Shown: positions 24,402-34,084, numbered from the stretch's first letter. The stretch is 64,000 nucleotides of DNA from Pedobacter sp. SYP-B3415 (GCF_004138205.1 NZ_RXNQ01000005.1:62001-126000); one strand, 5' to 3'. Program-made: numbers and translations. The notes: a model not told the origin generated them from the sequence alone.

Positions 24402-25508
24402 ATGAAAAAGTCATTTTTTTGCCTTCTAAGCGCTACCTTTTTTCTTTTCGCCTGCGGCGGAAACCAGGCGCAGGTCCCCGCTGTTGCAGAAGGCGCAAAG
24501 GCCGATTCCCTTCCACGTATACTTAAAGATACCATCCGCATTACGGCCGTTGGCGATATCATGCTCGGTTCTGCATATCCGGGAAAATCCGGCTTGCCGC
24601 CGGATGATGCCCGAACAAGTTTTTCAGCCGTTGACAGTTTTTTGAAAGGCGACGTTGTCTTCGGAAATCTAGAAGGATGTCTTCTTGATGAAGGGAAATC
24701 TTCAAAATGTAAAGACCCTAACAGCAACAGCTGTTTTGCGTTCCGTATGCCTGAACGCTACGCAGAAATCATTCAGAATTCGGGCTTTAATGTATTGAGT
24801 ATTGCCAATAACCATGTAGGCGATTTCGATACCAAAGGGCGCAGGCGCACTGCCGAAATTCTGGATTCATTAAAGATCAATTATGCAGGTCAGATCAATC
24901 ACCCGTATTCACTTTTTGAGATCGATAGCGTACGGTATGCCTTCTGTGCTTTTGCGCCCAATGAAAATTGCGTATCCATCAATAAAATCCAGGCAGCAAA
25001 AAACCTGGTGGCCGATCTGAAAAAACGTGCCGATATTGTTATTGTATCTTTCCATGGCGGTGCGGAAGGTGCGCGGTTCGAAAGGGTGCCGAAGCGCAAC
25101 GAAATTTTTTACAATGAGAATCGCGGCAATGTTTACGCCTTTGCCCATGCGGTTATCGATGCAGGCGCTGACGTTGTGCTTGGCCACGGTCCGCATGTAA
25201 CACGCGCCGTCGAACTATACAAAAACAGGTTTATTGCCTACAGCCTGGGCAACTTCTGTACGTATGGAATGTTCAGCCTGAAAGGTCCGAATGGCATTGC
25301 GCCCCTATTGCAATTGAAGATCAATTCGAAGGGCGAATTCCTTTCTGCGAAGGTCGTGTCTGTACAGCAGGACAAGGTCAACAGGCTACAGACTGATCCT
25401 CAGCAGGCTGCTTTCAGCAAACTGAAGACGCTTACAAACTTGGATTTTCCTGGACATGAACTTGACTTTTCCGTCGCCGGTGAGATTCGCCGCAAGACTG
25501 TTCGGTAG
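24402..25508 (+). CDS. CapA-family lipoprotein, metallophosphatase fold (368 aa)
   Basis: Lipoprotein signal with lipobox LFAC (Cys18). The mature part has the CapA/PgsA calcineurin-like motifs VGDIMLGS (about 52-59), FGNLEG, IANNHVGDFDTKG, SFHGG, VLGHGPHV and YSLGNF, in order. Related to CapA of poly-gamma-glutamate synthesis, but no capB/capC genes are nearby, so an envelope phosphatase-like role is more likely than polyglutamate synthesis. It must be transcribed from within or after the upstream terminator region; its stop is one base from that of the convergent small gene. Confidence 0.92.
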   Translation: MKKSFFCLLSATFFLFACGGNQAQVPAVAEGAKADSLPRILKDTIRITAVGDIMLGSAYPGKSGLPPDDARTSFSAVDSFLKGDVVFGNLEGCLLDEGKSSKCKDPNSNSCFAFRMPERYAEIIQNSGFNVLSIANNHVGDFDTKGRRRTAEILDSLKINYAGQINHPYSLFEIDSVRYAFCAFAPNENCVSINKIQAAKNLVADLKKRADIVIVSFHGGAEGARFERVPKRNEIFYNENRGNVYAFAHAVIDAGADVVLGHGPHVTRAVELYKNRFIAYSLGNFCTYGMFSLKGPNGIAPLLQLKINSKGEFLSAKVVSVQQDKVNRLQTDPQQAAFSKLKTLTNLDFPGHELDFSVAGEIRRKTVR

Positions 25509-25509
25509 T

Positions 25510-25695
25510 CTAGGATTCGTCTTTTGTATTTTTAACCAGGCCGATGCCCGACACAAAAAAGATCAGGCCGATGATACCGTATACAACCAGGGCCCGTGTT
25601 TGTCCTGACTGATTGACGAAGCCATAGCCTGCATAGATCAGGCCGATGATACCTAAAATAGTTAAAATAGTTCCGAAGGTGCGTTTTACGTTCAT
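25510..25695 (-). CDS. Small two-span membrane protein (61 aa)
   Basis: Two hydrophobic helices (about residues 7-26 and 35-54: TILTILGIIGLIYAGYGF and VVYGIIGLIFFVSGIGLV) with a short polar tail NTKDES. Glycine-rich spans resemble many uncharacterised Bacteroidota membrane mini-proteins. ATG at 25695; it follows the M13 peptidase terminator, so it needs its own promoter or read-through. No named family can be assigned with confidence. Confidence 0.7.
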   Translation of the reverse strand: MNVKRTFGTILTILGIIGLIYAGYGFVNQSGQTRALVVYGIIGLIFFVSGIGLVKNTKDES

Positions 25696-25753
25696 GTGTA
25701 AGCTTAATTAGTAGTATGAGCATCAGATACAACATCTGTGCCTGAACATAAAC

Positions 25754-25784
25754 ACAAAAAAAGGGGAACGGTTTCGTTCCCCTT
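25754..25784 (-). terminator. Intrinsic terminator of the M13 peptidase gene
   Basis: AAGGGGAACG (25761-25770) pairs with CGTTCCCCTT (25775-25784), loop GTTT, then a T-run on the minus strand. The arm begins 7 bases past the peptidase stop. Confidence 0.9.
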
Positions 25785-25790
25785 CTGCGA

Positions 25791-27839
25791 TTACCAGACG
25801 CCCACCCGGTCGGCAGGCTTAACATACATCTTTGCCGTTGGCGGAACATTGAAAGCCTTATAAAAAGCCTCCATATTGTACACCGGCCCGTTTACCCGGA
25901 ACATTTCCGGCGAGTGCGGATCAGTCTTCAGCCTGACACGCATCGTCTCTTCGCGGGTTTTAATTCTCCAGACCTGTGCAAAGCCCAGAAAGAAGCGCTG
26001 GTCTGGTGTGAAACCATCGATTTTTTTATCGTTCTCTTTTCCTTGTTTGGTCAGCTTGAATGCTTCGTAGGCGATATTAAGTCCGCCTATATCAGCCAGG
26101 TTTTCTCCAAGTGTAAGCGATCCGTTTACATGCTGGTCGTAAAGCTTGAACGAGTCATAAAGTTTTACAACCTTGTCTGCCTTTTCTTTAAACTTGGCCG
26201 CATCTGCCGTTGTCCACCAGTCTTTCAGGTTTCCGTCTTTATCATACTGCCGGCCCTGGTCATCAAACCCGTGCGTCATCTCGTGCCCGATAACTGCTCC
26301 GATGGCGCCATAATTAATGGCGTCGTCAGCGTTAAAGTCGAAAAACGGGAACTGCAGGATGCCGGCAGGAAAAACAATCTCATTATAAGACGGATTGTAA
26401 TAGGCATTAACGGTTGGCGGTGTCATACCCCATTCGGTCCGGTCAATTGGTTTGCCCATTTTATCTGCCATCTCCTTGTAACCATGTTTCCTGGCAGACT
26501 GCAGATTTGCATAATAAGTATCCCGCGCAACTTTCACGTCGTCATATTTTTTCCATTTATCCGGATAGCCAATTTTTTTGAGAAAAGCCTCAAGCTTGTC
26601 AATTGCACGTTTCTTTGTCTCAGGACTCATCCAGTCCAGCCTTTCAATACGGCTTTTATAAACCTTCTGCAGATTGTTAACCAACTCAAGCATACGCTTT
26701 TTCGCTTCAGGCTTGAAGTGTTTTTCAGCATACAGCTGACCAAGCAGCTCACCCAGGTTATTATCGGTGCTGTTTACAATGGTTTTCCACCGCTCCGTCT
26801 GCGCCTGCTGCCCGCTAAGCGTGCGACCGAAAAACTCAAACCTGGCGGTGCGGAAGCCTTTGCTCAGGGCGTTTGCCGATGAATTGATGGCATCAAAACG
26901 CAGTTTTTGTTTCCACACTTCAACAGGCTGCGATCTGATCAGCGCATTGAGCGTTTCATAATACTTTGGCTGGCCCACTAGAACTGTATCTGTTTTTATC
27001 AGCAGCTTGTTCAACACATCGCGCCAGTTCATACCCGGGGTACGTTTCTGAAGATCGTCAACGGCGAACTTATTGTAATTCTTCTGCGGGTCACGTAATT
27101 CAACCGGCGTTGAATGTGATTTGGCAAGACTGGTCTCAAGCTCAAGGATATTTTTGGTATACGTACCGGCTTCAGCTGCTGTACTGCCCGTCAGCGTAAA
27201 TAAGGTTGTTATGTATTTTTTATAAGCTTCCCTGATCTTTTTTGCCTTGTCATCATTATCGAGGTAATAACTGCGGTCTGGCAAAACCAGCCCTGCCTGG
27301 CCAAAGTGAGCCGCATTTTTTGTACTGATCTTATCGTCGGGTCCAACATAAAAAGACAAAAGACCTGTATGGCCCTCAGGGTAACCTGACGAAACAAAAT
27401 TGATGATATCCTGCGGGTTCCTGATACCATCAATCTTAGCCAATAACAGTTTGATAGGGTCATATCCAAGTTTTTCTATAGTAACCGTGTCCATACCACT
27501 CGCATAAAAGTCTCCGACTTTCTGGCTTACCGAACCGGGGCTGGCCTTTTCGGCTGCCGCGTCTTTCAGTATAGTTTCAAGATTTTTCAGGTTATCATTA
27601 TAGAGTGTATAAAAAGACCCCCACCCGGTTTCTGTTTTTGGAATAACAGTTTTCTCGAGCCATTTGCCGCTTGCATACAGGAAGAAGTTGTCGCCCGGAG
27701 CCACCGTGGTGTCCATGCCTGCTACATCGAGAAAGGTAGTCCTGGCAGGTACATCTGAATCTGACGTGCTACCGCTTTTGTTCTGACAGGCTGCTGCTGC
27801 CAGCAATACAGGAACAATAAGTTTTAGTTTTCTTTTCAT
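25791..27839 (-). CDS. M13 family (neprilysin-like) zinc metallopeptidase, lipoprotein (682 aa)
   Basis: Exported PepO/neprilysin-type oligopeptidase. Lipobox AAAC with Cys19. The zinc motif HEMTH is near residue 517 and the third ligand is in GENLADIGG further on; the substrate motif NAYYNPSYNEIVFPAGIL precedes it, equivalent to NAYY/F of the family. Length is standard. Own terminator; divergent from the SPFH gene. Likely role: degradation of peptides in the periplasm or at the surface. Confidence 0.96.
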   Translation of the reverse strand: MKRKLKLIVPVLLAAAACQNKSGSTSDSDVPARTTFLDVAGMDTTVAPGDNFFLYASGKWLEKTVIPKTETGWGSFYTLYNDNLKNLETILKDAAAEKASPGSVSQKVGDFYASGMDTVTIEKLGYDPIKLLLAKIDGIRNPQDIINFVSSGYPEGHTGLLSFYVGPDDKISTKNAAHFGQAGLVLPDRSYYLDNDDKAKKIREAYKKYITTLFTLTGSTAAEAGTYTKNILELETSLAKSHSTPVELRDPQKNYNKFAVDDLQKRTPGMNWRDVLNKLLIKTDTVLVGQPKYYETLNALIRSQPVEVWKQKLRFDAINSSANALSKGFRTARFEFFGRTLSGQQAQTERWKTIVNSTDNNLGELLGQLYAEKHFKPEAKKRMLELVNNLQKVYKSRIERLDWMSPETKKRAIDKLEAFLKKIGYPDKWKKYDDVKVARDTYYANLQSARKHGYKEMADKMGKPIDRTEWGMTPPTVNAYYNPSYNEIVFPAGILQFPFFDFNADDAINYGAIGAVIGHEMTHGFDDQGRQYDKDGNLKDWWTTADAAKFKEKADKVVKLYDSFKLYDQHVNGSLTLGENLADIGGLNIAYEAFKLTKQGKENDKKIDGFTPDQRFFLGFAQVWRIKTREETMRVRLKTDPHSPEMFRVNGPVYNMEAFYKAFNVPPTAKMYVKPADRVGVW

Positions 27840-27899
27840 GTTATTTAGTTAGTGTGGAAGGAATGCCGGCGGCCGTGAAAGGATTACCGGCAATTTCTA

Positions 27900-27907
27900 T
27901 ATATTTG
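27900..27907 (+). promoter_or_regulatory. Putative -7 box (TATATTTG) of the SPFH gene
   Basis: Exact TAnnTTTG match 66 bases before the SPFH ATG at 27974; it lies within the longer reading frame and so supports the shorter start. Confidence 0.4.
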
Positions 27908-27973
27908 AGGATAGGCGCTCTGAATTCTGAACAAGTCATTAAGCGGAAGACGCCTGCCTTTCAAAATAAAAAT

Positions 27974-28909
27974 ATGAATTACGGATTATATATCGGCATT
28001 TTTGTTGCGCTGGTCATTCTGATCAGCTCATTTGTAACGGTTCGGCAGGGAACCATTGCAGTCATTACTATTTTCGGTAAATACAGACGACTGCTCCGCC
28101 CGGGGTTAAGTCTGAAAATACCCCTCATCGAGTCTATTCATTCCCGTATCTCCATACAGAACCGCTCAGTCGAACTGTCTTTCCAGGCCGTTACCCAGGA
28201 CCAGGCAAACGTGTATTTCAAAGCCATGCTGCTGTATTCTGTGCTGGACCAGCAGGAAGAAACGATTAAAAACGTAGCCTTCAAGTTTGTCGATGCTACC
28301 AACCTGATGCAGGCTTTGATCCGAACAATCGAAGGTTCAATCCGCGCGTATGTTGCCACACAGCGCCAGGCTAACGTGCTTTCTCAGCGGCACGAAATCG
28401 TCGAGCATGTAAAACACCAGATTGATCCTGTTCTCGAAAGCTGGGGTTACCACCTGCAGGACCTCCAGTTGAACGATATCACATTTGATGAAGAAATCAT
28501 GCGTTCAATGAGTAAAGTGGTGGCATCACACAACCTGAAAGCTGCCGCGGAGAATGAAGGACAAGCGTTGCTGATTACCAAAACTAAGGCTGCTGAAGCC
28601 GATGGTAATGCCATCAAAATTGCTGCGACAGCCGAACGTGAAGCTGCACAGCTTCGCGGTCAGGGCATCGCCCTCTTCCGTGAAGAGGTGGCAAAAGGTA
28701 TGACTCAGGCTGCGCTTGAAATGGAAAGCGCCAAACTTGATATCTCTGTTATTCTATTTACCATGTGGACAGAATCTATCAAACAGTTTGCTGAAAACAG
28801 CGAGGGTAATGTGATCTTCCTGGACGGAAGCACTGAAGGCATGAACAAAACCATGCGTGAAATGATGGCTATGCAGATTGACAAGCTTAAGAACGGGGGC
28901 AAGGCATAA
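27974..28909 (+). CDS. SPFH-domain (stomatin/HflK-like) membrane protein (311 aa)
   Basis: Membrane scaffold protein. One N-terminal span (residues 3-22), then an SPFH domain (about 24-200: TVRQGTIAVITIFGKYRR, RPGLSLKIP) and an Ala/Glu-rich coiled-coil (about 195-260) as in stomatins and paraslipins. I start at ATG 27974 (MNYGLYIGIF); 40 further codons upstream are in frame but overlap the -7 box and look non-coding. No NfeD or protease gene adjoins it. Members organise membrane microdomains or guide membrane proteases; the partner here is unknown. Confidence 0.93.
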   Translation: MNYGLYIGIFVALVILISSFVTVRQGTIAVITIFGKYRRLLRPGLSLKIPLIESIHSRISIQNRSVELSFQAVTQDQANVYFKAMLLYSVLDQQEETIKNVAFKFVDATNLMQALIRTIEGSIRAYVATQRQANVLSQRHEIVEHVKHQIDPVLESWGYHLQDLQLNDITFDEEIMRSMSKVVASHNLKAAAENEGQALLITKTKAAEADGNAIKIAATAEREAAQLRGQGIALFREEVAKGMTQAALEMESAKLDISVILFTMWTESIKQFAENSEGNVIFLDGSTEGMNKTMREMMAMQIDKLKNGGKA

Positions 28910-28944
28910 AAAAAGGCAGGTTCGAAACGAACCTGCCTTTTTTT
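28908..28944. terminator. Bidirectional terminator between SPFH and tail-specific protease genes
   Basis: A perfect 17-base stem (28908-28924 with 28928-28944) with loop AAA; the arms end in A7 and T7, so it can terminate both strands. It overlaps the SPFH stop codon. Confidence 0.92.
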
Positions 28945-28960
28945 ATGCCTTTACATCTGC

Positions 28961-31132
28961 TTAAAAGTCTTTTCGTGCGCCGGGAAGGTTCATTACATAG
29001 CTTCCGTTCTGACGCATGAAGTCGGCCATTACCCTAAGCGACTCTTCCTGGATGAAATCATAATCATCGTCTTTTTTTGGACGCTCACCCTTCTTAACCG
29101 GCGGCAATCCGCGCGAAGCACGCAGCTCATTTAACCGGTTCAGGTTTTTGGCTTCAGCCTCGTCGCGCTCTTTTTTCAGGGCTGCCTGATTCAGCGTTAT
29201 TGACTGCTCGGCATCACGCTTTTGCATTTCGGCAATATCAGCCTTCAGGAATTTGTAGTCGAGTGATTTAGCCATGCGTTCGTTGTGCAGCGCCACCAAC
29301 GTAGATTTAACATTACGAAGATCTGCCACCGGCTTAAATCCTGACGGAGAAACTTCATCCCATGGCAATGCCGAGGGCTCTGTATCCTCGCCAATTTTAT
29401 CTAATGGATAGATAGATGGAAAGTTGATATCTGGCATGACACCTTTGTGTTGGGTACTGCTTCCATTTACACGATAGAACTTAGCCATGGTGAGGTTAAT
29501 CTGACCAAGCTGCGGGTTTTCATTTGCTCCTTTAACGTTCTTTTTATTCACCAATGCAGCAAAACGTTGCAGGATTGAAGCATTCAGTACCCGGTTCAGG
29601 TCAATAGCAGACTGCACAGTTCCTTTACCATAAGTTTGGGTTCCCATAATAATTCCGCGTCCATAGTCCTGAATAGCGCCCGAAAAGATCTCAGAGGCTG
29701 ATGCACTGAGCCGGTCGATCATCACACCCATTGGGCCATCCCATGCCACGCCCGGTTTCTCATCGCTCTGAATGTCAATCTTTCCGCGAAGGTCTTTTAC
29801 CTGTACCACAGGTCCTCTATCAATAAACAGGCCGGTCAGTTCGATTGCCTCCAGCAGGGAACCCCCGCCATTGCTGCGCAGGTCCATCAGGATTGCATCT
29901 ACCTTATCTTTGTTCTTAAGGGTATCCAGCAACAGACGAACGTCTCTGGTTGTGCTTTTATAATTCGGATCGCCGGCGTTCGCTGCCTTGAAGTCTGCGT
30001 AAAAAGCTGGTACTTCTATGATACCAATTTTATACTGTTTGCCGTTCTCGGTTATCGTTTTTACTTTTTTCTTGGCAGACTGATCTTCAAGAACTACGCG
30101 GTCCCGGGTAAGCTCGATAATTCTAGGTTTTGCCGAAAGCTCCATTCCTACAGGAATGATTCTAAGGCGAACTTTTGTTCCTTTTGGTCCTTTAATCTTT
30201 GACACCGCATCATCAAGTCTCCAGCCCGTAAGGTCAAGAAATTCTGCCGGTCCCTGAGCTACACCCGTAATCCGGTCGCCCTGGAAAAGCTGCTTACTTT
30301 TGAACGCCGGTCCGCCGGGAATGATCTCAGCAATTTTAATCACGTCGTTTTCCATTTGCAGCCTGGCGCCAATCCCTTCAAAAGAGCGGGCCATATCCTC
30401 GTTAAATGCGGTAGCATTCGGCGGCGTAAAATAATTGGTGTGCGGGTCGATGGATTCGGTAAACGAATTCATCAGCACCTGAAACACATCCTGGCTGTTT
30501 GTTTTGGCAGACTGTGTTTGCAGATTTTTGTAACGCGTGGTTAAGGTCTGCGCGTTTTTCGCATCTGTACCACCTGCAATCCGTAGATTAAGCAGCTCAT
30601 ATTTGAAGCGCTGTTTCCAGAGTTTATTCAATTCCTCCTGCGAATTCAGATAAGGCAGCTTTTCACGGTCATAATTAAAAGTTTCGTTGCTTGTAAAATC
30701 AAATTTTGTATTGATCTGGCTCATTGAAAACTTTAACCACTGATCGAACCGTTTCATATATACGTTGTACATATAGAACGGTGCACTCAGATCCCCGTTT
30801 CTGAAATCATCATCAAGCGAGTAGCGAAATCTTTCAAAGTCCTTTACATCCGAAGCCAGAAAGTAGTTTTTCGAGCCGTCGAGCGTTTTAAGATATTTAT
30901 CAAAGATGACAGATGATATCGAATCGTTCAGTTGGATCTTCTTGTAGTTATAATTTTCGATGAGGTTCACCACCTCCTTGGCCACCAGCATTTGCTGCTC
31001 CTCGGGTTTTATGTTTGTAACCCCGTCTACCAGCTGCTGTTGCCTTGGTGCTGCATGACAGGCAAGGACTGCGGCCGTGAGTGTTACAAATAAAGTTCTT
31101 CCTAACATCTCCTTAAATAATTTAAAATCCAT
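28961..31132 (-). CDS. prc: Carboxy-terminal (tail-specific) processing protease, S41 family (723 aa)
   Basis: Periplasmic PDZ protease. After a signal or lipoprotein segment (AAVLACHAAP, Cys25) comes the helical N-terminal domain, a PDZ domain (about 230-320) and the S41 core with the Ser/Lys dyad in LSASASEIFSGAIQDYG and QTYGKGTVQS. A C-terminal charged region (DUF3340-like) matches Tsp of about 700 residues. I start at ATG 31132 (MDFKLFKEM), which gives a sensible signal; 20 upstream codons are in frame. Cleaves proteins from their C-terminus. Confidence 0.95.
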   Translation of the reverse strand: MDFKLFKEMLGRTLFVTLTAAVLACHAAPRQQQLVDGVTNIKPEEQQMLVAKEVVNLIENYNYKKIQLNDSISSVIFDKYLKTLDGSKNYFLASDVKDFERFRYSLDDDFRNGDLSAPFYMYNVYMKRFDQWLKFSMSQINTKFDFTSNETFNYDREKLPYLNSQEELNKLWKQRFKYELLNLRIAGGTDAKNAQTLTTRYKNLQTQSAKTNSQDVFQVLMNSFTESIDPHTNYFTPPNATAFNEDMARSFEGIGARLQMENDVIKIAEIIPGGPAFKSKQLFQGDRITGVAQGPAEFLDLTGWRLDDAVSKIKGPKGTKVRLRIIPVGMELSAKPRIIELTRDRVVLEDQSAKKKVKTITENGKQYKIGIIEVPAFYADFKAANAGDPNYKSTTRDVRLLLDTLKNKDKVDAILMDLRSNGGGSLLEAIELTGLFIDRGPVVQVKDLRGKIDIQSDEKPGVAWDGPMGVMIDRLSASASEIFSGAIQDYGRGIIMGTQTYGKGTVQSAIDLNRVLNASILQRFAALVNKKNVKGANENPQLGQINLTMAKFYRVNGSSTQHKGVMPDINFPSIYPLDKIGEDTEPSALPWDEVSPSGFKPVADLRNVKSTLVALHNERMAKSLDYKFLKADIAEMQKRDAEQSITLNQAALKKERDEAEAKNLNRLNELRASRGLPPVKKGERPKKDDDYDFIQEESLRVMADFMRQNGSYVMNLPGARKDF

Positions 31133-31327
31133 TTTCTTAACAATGAGCCAATATGGCATCAATTTACCAAATAAACAAAAAAGAGACACCAATATTACCG
31201 TCCCTTTAGCAATCTGACAAAAACACTAAAATGTGGTGTAAACAATAGGATGCCGACTCTACTAGGTCAACGCAAAAACCATACAATTGTTTTCTCCTGC
31301 CGCCTGAAGCAGGTGTAGTGAAAGGAG

Positions 31328-32005
31328 TTAGCTACGCTTTTTTAACGAAGGGAGCTGGCTGCGCGCATCGCGGATGCGGTTGCTGTATTGTTTGCTGCGG
31401 ATGGAATTTGCAAGCCATTCCGCGCGCTTAAGGTCACGTTCGGCCAGCTTATAATCCTTGCGTTTGATGTTGGCCATCGCTATACCAAGAACCGACTCGA
31501 TATAAGAATGGTTATTACCCATCTGCTGGGCCAGAATGCCCTGCTGGGTATAGAACCACAGGCTTTCGGTAATCCGGTTTCCTGCCAGGTAGATTTTTCC
31601 AAGCTGTTGGTAGGCATTCATCAAACCCGAGCGGCTGCCAATTTTAGAATAATTTTTTATGGCCACATTCAGCATAACCTGCTCGGCTTCGAGATAATGG
31701 GCAAGGTTGTAATGCATGTTGCTCATCTTCATGAGCGCGTCGCCGTAGCGTTGAAACTTTTTTATTGCATTATATTCAAACGCAGCTTTGCCAAAGAAGG
31801 TCAGGGCTTCTGCATATTCACCCTGCTTTTCATAATCCAGGCCCTCTTCAAAATACGTGTTCCCATCGGCTTCATCCAATTTTGATACAGCTATATTAAT
31901 CGCAGTGCCATGGCCCGGCATGTCGTAGGGCGCAACCGTATTGTTTTGAGCAATGGCAGCAAAACAACTTAGCGTTAATACAGATAAAAAGAGGCTTGTA
32001 CGCAT
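31328..32005 (-). CDS. Exported tetratricopeptide-repeat protein (225 aa)
   Basis: Signal peptide (MRTSLFLSVLTLSCFAAIAQ, cut near residue 20) followed by TPR helices from about residue 50 to 205: segments such as YEKQGEYAEALTFFGKAAFE, MHYNLAHYLEAEQVML, YQQLGKIYLAGNRITESLWF and IAMANIKRKDYKLAERDLK show the repeat. ATG 32005 is preferred over an in-frame ATG six codons upstream because it gives a standard signal. Periplasmic scaffold role inferred. It follows the isoaspartyl peptidase gene by 28 bases and may be its operon partner. Confidence 0.85.
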   Translation of the reverse strand: MRTSLFLSVLTLSCFAAIAQNNTVAPYDMPGHGTAINIAVSKLDEADGNTYFEEGLDYEKQGEYAEALTFFGKAAFEYNAIKKFQRYGDALMKMSNMHYNLAHYLEAEQVMLNVAIKNYSKIGSRSGLMNAYQQLGKIYLAGNRITESLWFYTQQGILAQQMGNNHSYIESVLGIAMANIKRKDYKLAERDLKRAEWLANSIRSKQYSNRIRDARSQLPSLKKRS

Positions 32006-32033
32006 GTATAAACAGTAATACAAATATTACAAA

Positions 32034-32876
32034 TTAACTGAATACCTGCAAATTAATATCGAAAGAAGCCCAAACCATATATGGGTGCGAATCCATATGA
32101 AAAATTTCGCCTGCTGCAGTGATACCGATTGCACCGGCAAACCCGTCATAGGCCTTCATTTCACTAAATGACCGCTCCATCGCCTGCTTCAATGTTTGGC
32201 CGTCGGCAACACGGGTTACAATTCGCGATGCCAGTGCAGCACTCACAATATCTTCGCCAACACCGGTGCACGATACAGCCGACAGGCGGTCTGCATAATT
32301 TCCTGCAACGGTTGCAGAATCACTCACGCGGCAGGGTATCTCGAAGCCCTTACCTCCGGTAGAGGTTGCAGCTGCAAGGTTGCCATCCCTGTCAAGCGCT
32401 ACACAGCCTACCGTACCAAGGCGGTTTGCCTGGTTACGTTTTTCCTGGTATTCTTTTAAACGTTGTTCAGAAACGGGGTTATAAGAATCGAAGCCATGGT
32501 CTCGGGCAAACTTCTGTGCGCCTTCCCCGCTCAATACCCGGTCATCCACAGCAAGCAGTTTTCCGGCAACATGAATGGGATTTTTTACCTCTTCAAGGTT
32601 AATGACCCCGGCAAACCGCTGGGTATGGCCTTCCATAACAGCAGCGCTGAGCCTGACTTTGCCGTCACTCTGTAGCTGTGAGCCATAACCCGCGTTAAAT
32701 AATTCATGGTCTTCAAGTAAAGCAACGGCAAACATGGCTGTTTCTGTCGCTGTATGCGTTTGGAGGTACTTGTGAGCTGCCTCACAGATTTGTGCCATAG
32801 CATCCTGCTTAGCCCGTTTTGTTTCCTGGTTGGTATTTGATTCGCTGAAGAATCCACCGTGTATGATCACTTTCAT
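32034..32876 (-). CDS. Isoaspartyl peptidase / plant-type L-asparaginase (280 aa)
   Basis: Ntn-hydrolase that self-cleaves before Thr155 in NRLGTVGCVAL; downstream AAATSTGG and SCTGVGEDIVSAA are the matching substrate-site segments. It splits beta-aspartyl dipeptides, such as the beta-Asp-Arg released from cyanophycin. No signal peptide. It is shorter than the usual 300-330 residues, and the N-terminal HGGAG-like segment reads IHGGFF. It follows cyanophycinase by 8 bases, the arrangement expected for cyanophycin degradation. Confidence 0.93.
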   Translation of the reverse strand: MKVIIHGGFFSESNTNQETKRAKQDAMAQICEAAHKYLQTHTATETAMFAVALLEDHELFNAGYGSQLQSDGKVRLSAAVMEGHTQRFAGVINLEEVKNPIHVAGKLLAVDDRVLSGEGAQKFARDHGFDSYNPVSEQRLKEYQEKRNQANRLGTVGCVALDRDGNLAAATSTGGKGFEIPCRVSDSATVAGNYADRLSAVSCTGVGEDIVSAALASRIVTRVADGQTLKQAMERSFSEMKAYDGFAGAIGITAAGEIFHMDSHPYMVWASFDINLQVFS

Positions 32877-32884
32877 ATGTATCG

Positions 32885-33760
32885 TTATTCAAGTGATAAC
32901 ACTTTTGGATGCAAAATGGATAGCTGATGTTTTGAAAGATCATACACATCACCGTCACACATCACATGTACAACCATATTTTTTATCGAAACCGGCTGTC
33001 CCATTTCCACATCGGTCAGGTTTGTATCTGCCATGTGCCGGCCATCCACCAGGATCACCATGCCCGAACCGATAGCCTCCATCCGGTTTCCTTCAGAGAT
33101 ATACAGACCGGTGTCCTCGCCAAGACCAATCCCCATAATACCCGGGTTACTGGCCGCAGCATAAAGCAGCCTGCCAATACGGCCGCGTTGTACAAAATGC
33201 GTATCTACAATTACACCGTCAATAAAACCAAGGCCCCCTGTAATCTTTACTTCGCCTTTAAGCAAAGCATCCTTACTGCTGCCCTGGTAGATCATATTTT
33301 TTGAACTTGCCGCCGCCCCGGCTGATGTTCCTGCAATAACGACCGGCTCGTGCATGTATTTTTCGAGAAGGATGCGATGAATTTCAGTGCCACCGAAAAT
33401 AGACGACAGGCGAAGCTGGTCTCCACCGGTGAACATGATCACGTCTGCGGCACGGATACGGGCTGCATATTCAGCATCGTTTGCATCTTCCCTGTTCGTT
33501 ATGTTGAGTATACCCAGGTTCAATACTTCCAGCTGAGCAAAAGCTTTGACATATTCTTCTCCAACCCTTTCAGGCATCAGGGATGCCGTCGTGATAATTT
33601 CGAAACGGGATTCCGTATTCTTAGCAGATTCAGTGGTAATTCTTTTCAGGATGCCGCGTTCAAAGAAATTCATGTTCTCCGGCAATCCGAATTGGGTTTC
33701 GGCAAAACTGCCGGTATTAATGGCTCCTCCTATTATGATCAGCTTACCTTTCGGTGTCAT
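32885..33760 (-). CDS. cphB: Cyanophycinase, S51 family (291 aa)
   Basis: Serine exopeptidase degrading cyanophycin (multi-L-arginyl-poly-L-aspartate) to beta-Asp-Arg. The N-terminus KGKLIIIGGAINTG and the nucleophile elbow GTSAGAAASS (Ser near residue 144) match the family; GIGLGEDTGLYI and VDTHFVQRGRIGRL carry other conserved residues. No signal peptide, so intracellular as expected for storage granules. Adjoins the isoaspartyl peptidase gene and diverges from cyanophycin synthetase across 324 bases. Confidence 0.96.
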   Translation of the reverse strand: MTPKGKLIIIGGAINTGSFAETQFGLPENMNFFERGILKRITTESAKNTESRFEIITTASLMPERVGEEYVKAFAQLEVLNLGILNITNREDANDAEYAARIRAADVIMFTGGDQLRLSSIFGGTEIHRILLEKYMHEPVVIAGTSAGAAASSKNMIYQGSSKDALLKGEVKITGGLGFIDGVIVDTHFVQRGRIGRLLYAAASNPGIMGIGLGEDTGLYISEGNRMEAIGSGMVILVDGRHMADTNLTDVEMGQPVSIKNMVVHVMCDGDVYDLSKHQLSILHPKVLSLE

Positions 33761-34084
33761 GGGCCTTGTCTTTTGTTATCAGGAAGCCCAAAGATAGCCC
33801 CTGAAACAAAGAATGACGAATTTTTTTCCGATTCGGGCAAAATGTACCGGCGAATATTAAGAAACCGATAAAATTATTTAAACAATTTATTGCCGTAATT
33901 GCTTTTGTAGATGAATACTGTATTATCAAATTGTAATTGATTGGAAATGCTGATTGGCCATGCTATATTTCGCTTCACAAAGCGGCGCATATGCAATTAC
34001 AATTGCTATATTTAGGACCATCTCTCTAAACCGGCACTTTTCCAGCCCGGACCGCAAAAAATTATTTATTAAAAAAACATCAGC
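33761..34084. promoter_or_regulatory. Divergent cphB/cphA control region (324 bases, no gene)
   Basis: Contains a possible cphA promoter (TTG at 33941-33943, 20 bases, TATATTTC at 33964-33971) and a second TATATTTA at 34007-34014. GTAATTG-type motifs recur: GTAATTGC at 33895-33902, AATTGTAATTG at 33929-33939, and its exact complement CAATTACAATT at 33994-34004, next to a local palindrome GCAATT-AC-AATTGC (33993-34006). These look like operator copies. The last 30 bases before the cphA ATG are A/T-rich. No small ORF looks real. Confidence 0.35.

Noticed and set aside
25914..26882. 322-codon plus-strand frame
   Set aside because: Antisense to the M13 metallopeptidase, whose HEMTH and ENLAD motifs are intact.
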